Positions 1 through 7,906 of a stretch of 14,391 nt of DNA are shown here, piece after piece; within the stretch, counting starts at the first letter, position 1; each line of letters starts with the position of its first letter. The DNA comes from Perkinsus olseni (Eukaryota > Perkinsozoa > Perkinsida > Perkinsidae): contig JABANP010000857.1 in NCBI GenBank assembly GCA_013115135.1, positions 1-14,391 on the forward strand. Reading direction: 5' to 3'. The notes under the pieces are model-generated. The model worked only from the letters and a program-made list of their open reading frames with translations, searched no databases and had not been told where the DNA came from. Made by a program: the position numbers and the translations under genes.

Positions 1-2
1 GT

Positions 3-203
3 AGTTTGGCCCTGCAGTCGCCGAGTAGACGTAGTCCCAGACTGCAGGCGCAAGCGGCATCGCAACCCGTAGCAGCGCCAGGAAGTAATAGCGAGCAGCA
101 GTGGTGCTGCCCCCTATGTGGAAAAAATTACAATGCGAGAAAGAGTTTCCTGAACCATGGTTACAAGATTCATAAGGTTTCCTTAAAGGGTCACGGACCG
201 TGA
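3..203 (+). CDS. C-terminal end of a C2H2 zinc-finger protein (5' end outside window)
   Basis: The frame is open from the window edge to a TGA at 201-203, with no ATG, so the true start or an upstream exon lies to the left. After a Ser/Arg/Gln/Ala-rich low-complexity stretch comes one good classical C2H2 finger, CPLCGKNYNARKSFLNHGYKIH in outline: C-x2-C, twelve residues, H-x4-H. A short basic tail follows. Single C2H2 fingers of this sort bind DNA or RNA in transcription factors, and they also occur at the N-terminus of some non-LTR retrotransposon proteins, so cellular gene versus retroelement remnant cannot be decided from 67 codons. The finger pattern is seen directly; the function is inference. 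Confidence 0.45.
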   Translation, partial: SLALQSPSRRSPRLQAQAASQPVAAPGSNSEQQWCCPLCGKNYNARKSFLNHGYKIHKVSLKGHGP

Positions 204-635
204 CTCACGGTGCCGCGGGGGCGGGCGGCGGGGGCGGGCAATAGATAGAAATGATATTGGGTGATAGAGGCCTAGCCTTTACCTCTACGAAGGAGGTACG
301 CCCCCTGTTAACTCGAGTATCAACGCGAACAACTTCGCAAACAACAAGAAATCTAGGATTCGTATTGAGAAGAGGGAAGCGGCACTGGGCGGAGCTGCTG
401 ACTGAGGAAACCATTCTCCCTGTTGGGAACTTGGTATGGACTTCATTAGTCCGAACCCCTGTCACCAGTGGGTGTTGGGAGAAGCTAAGATGGGGGTACG
501 CCCTTGAACAAACTCAAGTATGGAGCAGTGTCAACTTTGAGGAAGTGAGAAGATGTACTTCACTTGACAATTTATTATGGGATGGGTTGCTGAGCTCGGT
601 CAAGGCAAGCGACTGTGAGCTTTGATAGAGCTTGA
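204..635. other. No gene recognised
   Basis: The first 30 bases are a G/C-rich run (gcgggcggcggggg type). A plus-strand frame is open at 251-625, but it has no family pattern and its antisense frames are equally uninformative. The two stretches around 295-325 and 490-520 share the short string GGTACGCCC followed by weak similarity, too little to call a repeat. It could hold introns or unrecognised exons of the Tudor-like gene that follows. Confidence 0.4.
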
Positions 636-761
636 TTGCGGATGTCACGCTTTTCTCGGATGATAGCTCCTTTATCGGCTATGTTTCCTGTCACGCCCAG
701 TCGTCCCCAGCCGACCGAGGCTATTGTCCGATTTGTCGATCCATCTGACGCCGACTTACCG

Positions 762-769
762 GAATACAT
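762..769. repeat. Left target-site duplication of the MITE
   Basis: GAATACAT immediately before the CAGGGTT end; identical to 1086-1093. Confidence 0.8.
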
Positions 770-1085
770 CAGGGTTGTCCGAAAGCGGAAACCGCCCGCT
801 TGGGCGGAAATTTCCAACGGAAATGGGCCAGATTTCCGGAAATTTCCGGAAATCTGGGAAAAGGAAAATTTTTTCTTAAACTTGCTCGATCTTGCGATCT
901 CACAATGTTGTCGATCACTCGGCCGCGCGCTAGAGCAAAGAAGAGCTCAAAAAGAATGGTCAAATGCACTTCCCTAAGGACTCCTTAGTAAGGAGAAAGT
1001 AATTTTCCCGACAGTGGAAATTTGGAAATTTCCTCGGAAATCTGGAAATGGAAATCTGGGGAAATCGCGGAAACCGCGAACCCTG
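770..1085. mobile_element. Non-autonomous hAT-type MITE, 316 bp
   Basis: The element begins CAGGGTT and ends AACCCTG, a perfect 7-bp terminal inverted repeat of the CAGGG type common in the hAT superfamily. It is flanked by identical 8-bp copies of GAATACAT, the target-duplication length known for hAT transposases. It encodes no transposase, so it must be mobilised in trans. The interior is structured: a hairpin with 6-bp arms and GCTT loop at 792-807, a 30-bp perfect palindrome at 828-857, an inverted repeat CTAAGGA/TCCTTAG at 974-988, many GGAAATTTCC-like words near both ends, and GCGGAAACCGC near each end. Inverted similarity of the ends beyond 7 bp is only partial. Reading frames through it (repeated Phe-Pro words) are a by-product of the repeats. 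Confidence 0.8.
828..857. repeat. 30-bp perfect palindrome inside the MITE
   Basis: Perfect dyad centred between 842 and 843, built of two TTTCCGGAAA half-palindromes and ending in CCAGA/TCTGG. It can form a cruciform, or a hairpin in RNA. It is the densest part of the element's GGAAATTTCC repeat family. Confidence 0.85.
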
Positions 1086-1093
1086 GAATACAT
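1086..1093. repeat. Right target-site duplication of the MITE
   Basis: GAATACAT immediately after the AACCCTG end; identical to 762-769. The Tudor-like frame resumes here. Confidence 0.8.
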
Positions 1094-1286
1094 CATTGCG
1101 GTCAACCTTACCCGTCTTTGCACCATCAAGAGAGAATTTCTCGGGGCGCCCCTTGAAGTACCCTTGTACATGGTGGTACCCGGTCGCGTGGTCAATGTAC
1201 AAGATTCCGCAAGACAATGGTACAGTCGCGTTGTCCTAGGACTATGCTTCAACGACGGTTACTCTCTAATCGATGTATCTGACTGA

Positions 1287-1546
1287 CGACTGAGAGCTCC
1301 GCTTGTCAACGAATTTGCTAAGATGCTAGAGTGCTTATGTGTGCGCCTGGCGTAGCAAGCGTCGTATTGTGTAGCTCGTCTTAACCACCTTCTCATCCTG
1401 GAAGGTCGGCTCGAGCTGGTAATAGTTCCTCCATTTCTGACAACAAGTACCACTCCTCGCTGAAACTGTCTCCATTCCTACCAATTTGCCAGCAACTACC
1501 ACCCGCCCTCTACGATGAGATGCAAAAGACATCAGGCGGTTTCACA
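1287..1546. other. Convergent spacer, nothing recognised
   Basis: Lies between the end of the plus-strand Tudor-like frame and the stop codon of the minus-strand glycosyltransferase gene. It should contain both 3' ends. I see no open frame with family resemblance and no repeat. Confidence 0.4.
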
Positions 1547-3240
1547 TCATTTTCGGGCGAGCGAAATTCGCATCAGCGCGCTCACAAGGACATCGAAAGC
1601 TCCCAAGAAGGGCACCTTCATCCAGTAAACTAGCGTGTCCTTCGGGCCGTTGAAATGGGCCACCAACGGCTTGGTCGATGTTTCTGGATTCACCAACTTC
1701 CCCGACTCCTCCTCACCGAAGCCCGCGGCGTCGACTTGACGGAAGGCAGGTTCCGCCTGCAACAGCACGCCATTAGTAAACACTGGTCGAGTAGCAAACT
1801 CACATTAGCGAACTTCGTCCCCCACAGCGTCTGCCACACCCGTTGGGTGTCGTCCAAGGTGATCTTGAAGGCACCGACGCCTTCTCTGTATCTGACTTCA
1901 AACTCGCTCCACCAGCCTACATACGCTCAGCCCACTTCCGACTCTCTAGGGCATCCCTGTAGAACCACTGGACGCAGCCCTGCTCGTCCTTGCCATCGAG
2001 AATACAAGCCGTCCACGCTGAAGGCCACCAGGATTCGCCTGCATTGCCCGAGCTACTCACCTTGCAAGAGGAAAACACTGGTCTTCACCCTTCCCATCCA
2101 TCCACCAGTGTTGGCGTACTTGTACGTAGTGCCGTGCTCGTTGGGAGGGTAGTCGCGGCAATAGGGCATCCTGTCGGCTGGAGGCCAACAGTTGCGCTCA
2201 GCCGAGACAAGTATGGTGTCGTCGGGAATCTGCAGCTCCTTCTCGAATCTACACCGAAAACCTTTCACGGAGCGGCAGCAGTCGCGCGGCCATGCACTGG
2301 CCTTACGCATCGACGAAGGCGTCCTCGCTAGAGTGAGGGGTGAACCAAACATCAAGTGCGTCATTGAACAGCATCAGCGCATCGGGAGGAAGCTCCTTCA
2401 GACGGGTTAGCAACACCTGAGCCGCGAGAACAGCACGCCAAGCCTCGGGAGACACGATGAACAGAGAGGCAGACGACTTTCCCAACGACACTCACGAAAG
2501 GTTTCAGAGCCTTCGGGTCGCTGAACTTCTTACCGTCAGCCTTGCCCTGGCCAGACGGGCCCAGCACCTGACAGAGTCGACAAACGAGGCTCCCAGCATT
2601 GCTGTAACCACACCTCAACCATGAGCTCTTGCTGAAGTGCACTCTCCATGCCAAGACAAAAGCCGAGCGGCATCTGCACGGGAGGAGACCACGCAGGAGG
2701 CCCCCCATAGGTGAAGATGTAACTGATCACAGCGCGTACCAGTCACGCAGCGACCTTGACGGCAGCGATGACTCACAACTCACATTCTCCGCGGTTCGCC
2801 GTTGCCCTTGTGCCCACTGGCCGTCGTGTACGGCTGGGCGGCTGCCCCACGGGCGGTAGTCGAAGCGGGGGCCAAGCTCGGCACCGCCTCAGAATGCACT
2901 TCACGGTTTTCCTTTGACCGAGTGCCTTCTTCACGACTGTACGAGCGAATCAGAGAGGCGTCTGTTCGCCTCTCCTGTTCCATGCGTATAAGACGATTCA
3001 GCTGACGCGATATCTTGTCTACATCGCCCTGGAACGCCGCCACAGCATCCCTAACGAGGAAAGACGCTAGCATCAGCAACCGTCTCGAAGACAGACCACT
3101 GACTTGTATTCCCGCAGTTGCCAATACCAAGTCGTAAGAAACAGAACAGACAAAGTGGTTGCCGCCAAGAGAATGACAATCAATCTCGGCGAGGCGGGAG
3201 ACGCAGCTGTTCGGCTTCGATTCCGACGACTGGCTGGCAT
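1547..3240 (-). CDS. PLOD-like glycosyltransferase, type II membrane protein, nine exons
   Basis: Spliced minus-strand model, all GT-AG and in phase: exons 3240-3104, 3050-2784, 2722-2614, 2567-2496, 2416-2307, 2248-2061, 2017-1925, 1880-1804, 1756-1547; introns 53, 61, 46, 79, 58, 43, 44 and 47 nt; 420 residues. Exon 5 could start at 2443 instead (intron 52 nt, nine more residues). Residues 1-19 are a basic Ser/Arg tail and 20-40 a hydrophobic anchor, then a charged stem, so the catalytic part should face the Golgi/ER lumen. The domain matches the N-terminal glucosyltransferase domain of procollagen lysyl hydroxylases: YIFTYG strand, GQGKADGKK loop, LMLFNDALDVWF (Asp214 and Asp217 at the Mn-binding DxxD), SAERNCWP, YANTGGWMG, a LDDTQRVWQ strand, and PLVAHFNGPK with His385 as third metal ligand. 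The dioxygenase part of PLOD is absent. The sugar and acceptor are unknown. Intron 8 carries a TTACTAATG branch-site word. The ATG at 3240 is the first one in frame and directly precedes the anchor. Confidence 0.85.
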
Positions 3241-3730
3241 CGCGACTAAAACCACTGAAGGTGGAGGAGGCGGACCATCTGCTAGAAACTAGCAGAGGAG
3301 GGTGGGTGATCCGGCGGGTAACGACACGTACTCGTCATTGCACGCGTGCCATGGCGCACGCGAGCCCATGGTTCTCCCAACCAGCATGAATGGAGCTTGT
3401 CCGGTCGTGATTGGTGATCTACGTAGTCGCGAATGTGGAATGACTCTGATTGATATTGGCTCATCAACGGGAAGTCCTACCTCGAGCCCAAAGCTAGTCC
3501 TCGAGAGCTCCCGTAGTGCTTAGTGCTTTTTCCTTAAACACACGACAGAAATCGTCGCAATTCTTTCTCCAGGCAGAGTTTGGGCCTTCAAATTTCCATT
3601 TTCCCCGGTATTCGCTTAAGAAAAAACGCTCATTATGGTGATCGGTGCCAGAATGCTACGTTGAAGGAAGCGAGGGGCCCCAAAGCAGAGTTGCATATGA
3701 CTCAGCGATTGAGAGTGAGCCACTCCCCTA
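3241..3730. promoter_or_regulatory. Divergent spacer between the glycosyltransferase and secreted-protein genes
   Basis: About 490 bp separates two divergent starts, so both promoters and 5' UTRs must lie here. The only structure I see is a near-palindrome around 3341-3360 (GCGTGCCATGGCGCACGC). A short plus-strand frame at 3302-3523 has no family pattern. No TATA element can be assigned with confidence. Confidence 0.35.
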
Positions 3731-3745
3731 ATGTCTTTTCCCGAC

Positions 3746-4382
3746 ATGCTCGCCATTATCCTCGTCGCGCTCTGTAACCATGTCAACGGAATAGTCAACA
3801 AGGGTATCCCGTGGGCTATACTCACTCTATCCTCACCGAGTGGTGTCTTCTGCACAACCTATTCTGGTGTCGAGATCGCTCTCAACTTCTCATTGTTTCA
3901 TTTCGATGCTACAGTGCGGTACAATGGCCAGAATGGGCGAGCCTACAACGTGCCCTTCGAGGTCGTGCATCTTCGACCGGGCCTCCGAAGACTGCTTATC
4001 AAGGAAGACAAGTACAAGGAAGCTCTCAGGACTGCCGTCATCAATGCTAATGCGGGGTTCCTTGATCTTCTCTTCACCGAGGACTGGTGCGAATCTATTT
4101 ATTACAGTCCTGTGGACCCAAGGTGGGAGGTTTACATTCGCACTAACAAGCCAGGCGTGCCGGGGACTACTGGTATCGGAGCTCATCTAGCGATGGGTTC
4201 CTGTCATTGACTTCTCGGTCTCTCCCATTGGCCAACAAGTCCCCCTGGACAGGGAGGCTGTTCCACCATCAGTGGTTGCACACGGCCTTGTGGACCAACT
4301 GAGATTCTGGAGCCTTATGGGGTCCTACGCCCTAGTGTCGCGTCCCACTTACATCATACGAGCATCTCGGCCACATCAATAA
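3746..4382 (+). CDS. Predicted secreted protein of unknown family, two exons
   Basis: Exon 1 runs from ATG 3746 (an in-frame ATG also lies at 3731) to 4129. A 61-nt intron (4130-4190) has donor GTTTAC, a CACTAAC branch-site word at 4141 and acceptor ATCTAG. Exon 2 is 4191-4382, ending TAA. The splice is phase 0 and bypasses the TGA at 4208, giving 191 residues. The N-terminus MLAIILVALCNHVNG looks like a cleavable signal peptide. The mature part has short beta-prone strands, a basic helix around LLIKEDKYKEALR, and an exon 2 reading RWVPVIDFSVSPIGQQ. No catalytic motif is recognised. I know no family to name it; a lineage-specific secreted protein is an inference. The intron is supported by phase, branch word and the protein-like quality of exon 2, but donor choice is not certain: GTGCCG at 4157, giving a 34-nt intron, is also in phase. 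Confidence 0.5.
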
Positions 4383-4874
4383 TTTCAAGGCTACTTCTTT
4401 TTCATTCAAAGCCCTATGCGACTACTTCAATATCATTTTCCCTATTCGATTTTTTCACACCCTCGAGGGTGTCTTGTTGCCATCAGTAGTACGTGGGAAA
4501 AAACGAGCTTCATCTTGCATATACGAGAAGACCCTGCTGGGGCGCTGGAGGTGATCTCTCGTCAGCTATGAGCACTCCATCCCACGTGGACGCCTTTGGT
4601 GTCTCCCGGCTGAACGGCGGGGCCCGTGGGACTCATCAGCGAGGGCCCAGTTTTGCGGTGTACGGGCGAGAGGAGAGTCGAACGCCCTTCAGAGGCGACC
4701 CTTGTCGCCCTAGCAAGGCTCAAGTGTGGTCCTCCGCATGCATGATTCAACCAGAGCTTCGTCGGGCTTATAGCCTTCTACAGCGTAGACGACAATCCCC
4801 TTTGCGCCCCCCGTTATAATTGAACCACCAGACTACAAAATGGCACGGAAAGTGTAGAAAACATACACGAATGC
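4383..4874. other. Convergent spacer, nothing recognised
   Basis: Lies between the stop of the secreted-protein gene and the stop of the DysF gene, so it should hold both 3' UTRs. A plus-strand frame at 4493-4819 and its antisense partner show no family pattern. A GTTCGACTC word on the minus strand near 4675 recalls a tRNA T-loop, but no cloverleaf can be built. Confidence 0.4.
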
Positions 4875-7229
4875 TCATACAGAGGAGATCTGCCGGGCCC
4901 CCTTCGAGGGGGATGCTGCTGGGGTGTCGAGGTCAGATCCCGGTACCATCCTGCAACGTCGGCACCACCTTCGACGCCTCACGACGTCAGACCTCCGCAT
5001 TTCAGAATGGAAACCGTCCTCGTTGGCCGCAGAAAATGACGGGGCGTATCTGTGAAATTCGCATAGCCCGCGACAAGACGAGTGGGGAGACGGCAACGCC
5101 AGCATAAAACGACACCCAGCTTGCTACGAGAGGAAGTCCAGAGCAGCGAGGACGACCGAGAACCGCGTATAACGCGTTGACGCTAACTTACTCCCAGCCT
5201 TCAACGTCTCCATCAGCACTTCGATCGACGTACCTTATGAAGGACGAGTAACGGATGGGTGGTTTAGACTCTGGCCACGGAAAGTACAGAGTATGATTGG
5301 CTGATACAGCGTGCAAGCCACGGAACAATCGCCGTACGCCGTCTGATACTCCCCTAGTTCTATGCAAACTAGTCACTGCTTACCACAGGCTGGCCCACTC
5401 CCATCTCCCCGGACCCTTCGGCAACTGGAAGGCCTCCTTAGGGCAGTAGAATTGACCATACTCGTCGCTCCATGCCGATCGCTCCCCGGCGAAGGTGTGA
5501 TGACCCCATCCACCAGTGACCCACCAACGCTGGTTCTCGTACGTCACGAAGACACGCGCCTGGGAAGGGGGGAGCCGATCACCGAACTCTCAAAAAAGAG
5601 GACTACCTTATCACCGCTCGACCTGGACCGTGCCAGCTCAGACAACGCCCCGCCCCCCGTCTCCCCACTAGGGGACCGACGCTCATGCTTCGCCGTCACG
5701 GCGGAGGCAGCCTGCTGTGCTTTCGGAGAGTCCTCACTCACGGTCTGTACAATCCTACCAACCCGCAGAGATGGCGCTGTGCAGTATGTCCTGTGCCTAC
5801 TCAACTAGCTGCCTCGCCGAAGCCGACCTCGACAGGAAACGGTCCATGATACCCTCGAAATGATGAAGTGTGAACCTGATGGCGAACAAGAATGGTACGC
5901 AGGGACCCACCAGTGTCCGGTGAGCTGCGGTACGCTGATTCACTACCTGCGAAGATTTTCCGCCATCTCATCAGAGAGCATGTTGTATCCCAGCGTTGCA
6001 TAGATCGACAGAAGTACGACGAGATTGAACGGTACCAGAAGGAAGCCGATCGTGAGGGGGATGGCCAGAATCGCGCTCATCACCTGCAGGCAGCTGCCTC
6101 TGAAACTACTCGAAGTACGCTACCCACCAATGCCTCCCGTGGATTGATGTTGCGGAAGCTCTCCAGCATCCTCAGACCCTGCTGCGTGACCGTCTGGTTG
6201 TACTGCAGGTTAAGTTCAACCTCACGTTGCTTATCCTGGAGCTTCTGCATCCAGTCATAGACGCCGCTCTTGCCTACCAAAAGACGTAAGTGGTGGAGCC
6301 CCACAGGGGGAATCAGCTGCAGCTGACTTACTGCTTTCCGTGTCTTTGTCAGTATCACGTTTACGACCTTCGGTCTCAACAGTGGACGACTTCCTGCGCT
6401 GCCGCAGTGCCGTCTCCTGGATGCGCTTGATGAGCCGCAGATACCAGAACCCAATGGCCACCCAAGGCAACGAAGGGAGAATCCACCTGATCGCAATGGG
6501 ATCTGGAAGCCTCACGCCAGTTCTCACGCCCGATAGTAGAGGTAGAGGGAAACGCACACCACTCGATACAGGCGCGTCCTCCCTCGCCACGAGGTACCAC
6601 AAGAGACTCACCCCGGGTGGAGGCAGGCGATCGTTGATACAAGCAGGAAGAGCCACGTCTTGGCCGTGTCCCCCTTCCAATGAGCAATATCGTGCATCGT
6701 GTCGTGAATCTCCCGGTATGGACCTGGTCTCAGCAAAATGATGGGCCGAGGGCAGGCACAGGTAGACCTACCGCACATGAGGCTCCATCGCTGCATCTGG
6801 TCATAGAACTCCTTCATGCTGGCCGGCCCTGTGATGGCAGTCGTCATTCCACCCTTACTCGTCTCCTATGAGGAAACACGCGGTGAATACCGTAGCGACG
6901 AAGCTAAGGTCGACCCAATTCGCTCAACGTGCTAGGCGCGATCATAGCGATCCCACCTTGCTCCTGCCATCCCCGCCTTCCACGCCACCAGCTCGCACGT
7001 GGCCAGGATTAGACGTCACCAGCTTGTCCGTGATTTCGCGAAGAAGTTTGCGCCCTTCGAGTTGCGGAGATATAGCTGCAGGGTCGGGCGAGCATACCTG
7101 AAGCATGGTCGTTAGTCTCGAGACGACCATGCTCGTCTGCCACCGTTTCATCGCCCTCCAGCGTGCACGGACTCGAAGCAGCCACAAGCGGATTGACCGA
7201 GCCTGAAGTAAGAACTCATCTCTAGTCAA
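4875..7229 (-). CDS. Pex30-like membrane protein: reticulon/MCTP-like region plus DysF domain, about 12 exons
   Basis: Exons read in order on the minus strand: a putative 5' exon in 7229-7100 (RSIRLWLLRVRARWRAM), then 6865-6772, 6723-6612, 6510-6332 (or from 6561), 6273-6128, 6083-5947, 5875-5828, 5754-5607, 5559-5384, 5233-5192, 5049-4875. Introns of 48, 101 (or 50), 58, 44, 71, 73, 47, 150 and 142 nt; phases agree. The 5' end and the 5828/5754 junction are the weakest parts. The first half holds one hydrophobic hairpin (KTWLFLLVSTIACLHP, then WILPSLPWVAIGFWYL), a coiled-coil helix (DWMQKLQDKQREVE...) and a second hairpin (SAILAIPLTIGFLLVPFNLV), the layout of reticulon-homology/MCTP C-terminal regions. 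The second half is a DysF domain: VFVTYENQRWW, GWGHHTF, WSDEYGQFYCP, WEWASLWYVD, EGWEYAPSF, ending SDVVRRRRWCRRC. Fungal Pex30/Pex23 proteins pair the same parts and shape ER at peroxisome and lipid-droplet contact sites. ER/peroxisome location here is inference. No C2 domain is found upstream. Confidence 0.72.
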
Positions 7230-7906
7230 CGAGAGTAGCGGAATGGAATTCTACCAGCAATGGAATTTCGTACACCCCCGAACATCGATTCACTGTTCCC
7301 AACCCATCCCACGGACTTTTCGGGTTTTGTAATTTGCAAAATTGCAAAGACCTTCAGGCATCGGAAAATTATCTTTTGGGGAGAAACTCGTGATTTTTAC
7401 AGGGACATCTGTCCTCACAACTTCCTGCCACGGCTGCCTTCTAAGAAGGTAGATGGTAAGAGGTCGCGGCTGGGAATCGAACCCGGGTGTCTTCAGGTCA
7501 CGCACGGCCAACGATGGAGGTCCGACTACAAGTGCTCAGAGGTTTGCTTGGGGAAGGACTGGCGCTGTGCTGCCGACACTAGGTCGAACCCTCCCAAAGC
7601 TCCAGAGGTTACGGTCGATGGCACCCCTCTTGCCCAGGGAGGAGTAGGGTTCCGAAACCATCCATTCTTTCCTCCTCTTCTCTGTAGGTCATGGCCGAGT
7701 GTGATCCATCATCGGCATCACCGTGCTGTAGCTCCACTGGCTGGTGCGGCGGTAGCAGCGCCCATTGTGACTGTCCTGATTGTATTGACTATCGTAAAGT
7801 GGCGCGCATGAGGAAGGCGGAGGCGTGATATCAAAGCCAGCTTCACGGTTGAAGTGATGTTGTGTGCGTTTGCTGTTAATTTGAGGTGAAGGATTGATCG
7901 ACTGAG
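7230..7906. promoter_or_regulatory. Divergent spacer between the DysF and ankyrin genes
   Basis: It should carry the ankyrin promoter and any missing 5' exon of the DysF gene. Visible structure: AATGGAATT occurs twice within 30 bp (about 7241 and 7259), a 7-bp inverted repeat TTTGCAA/TTGCAAA sits at 7333-7348 in a locally A+T-rich stretch, and a tRNA-like segment lies at 7457-7540. A plus-strand frame open over 7260-7811 has no family resemblance and overlaps these non-coding features. Confidence 0.4.
7457..7540 (-). repeat. tRNA-like segment with RNA polymerase III box words (possible SINE head or tRNA relic)
   Basis: On the minus strand GGTTCGATTCC (7483-7473) equals the B-box/T-loop consensus, and TGTAGTCGG (7530-7522) resembles an A box, with 38 nt between them, close to tRNA spacing. 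A tRNA cannot be folded: the 3' strand CCGCGAC (7469-7463) finds no partner at the expected 5' acceptor position, and the T stem has a C-A mismatch. A decayed tRNA or the head of a tRNA-derived SINE running toward 7300 is possible. Confidence 0.35.

Larger units (their letters stand above)
636..1286 (+). pseudogene. Tudor-like coding region interrupted by a hAT MITE
   Basis: Two open segments, 636-769 and 1094-1286, join in the same reading frame across the ATC codon if the transposon (770-1085) and one copy of its 8-bp target duplication are taken out. The joined frame has the look of Tudor domains: a VRFVDPSDAD strand-turn like the VxFxDYGD signature, then an LxxLxxxFL..P spacer, then a second partial unit with RQWYSRVV (compare WYRAxV) and LIDVSD (compare xIDYGD). 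Tudor domains bind methylated Arg/Lys in RNA-processing proteins. The aromatic cage residue after D is replaced (DPSD, DVSD). The frame ends at a TGA (1284-1286) that may instead fall in an intron (possible donor GTATCT at 1273). The start is uncertain: ATG at 642, or an upstream exon. The interruption is well supported; the Tudor assignment is tentative. Confidence 0.4.

Noticed and set aside
251..625. 124-codon plus-strand frame
   Set aside because: No recognisable domain, equally open frames on the other strand, no convincing splice connection to neighbours.
1655..2331. Plus-strand frames of 113-165 codons
   Set aside because: Antisense shadows of glycosyltransferase exons 6-9.
5362..5808. 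148-codon plus-strand open frame
   Set aside because: It is antisense to the DysF exons (VFVTYENQRWW and linker), which carry the real family signal.
6340..6741. 133-codon plus-strand frame
   Set aside because: Antisense to the membrane-hairpin exons of the DysF gene.
7457..7540. Functional tRNA gene
   Set aside because: B-box word is perfect but no 5' acceptor strand pairs with the 3' strand and the T stem is mismatched.
7260..7811. 183-codon plus-strand open frame
   Set aside because: No family pattern, crosses the tRNA-like segment and A/T-rich intergenic sequence, and low-complexity end; probably chance.
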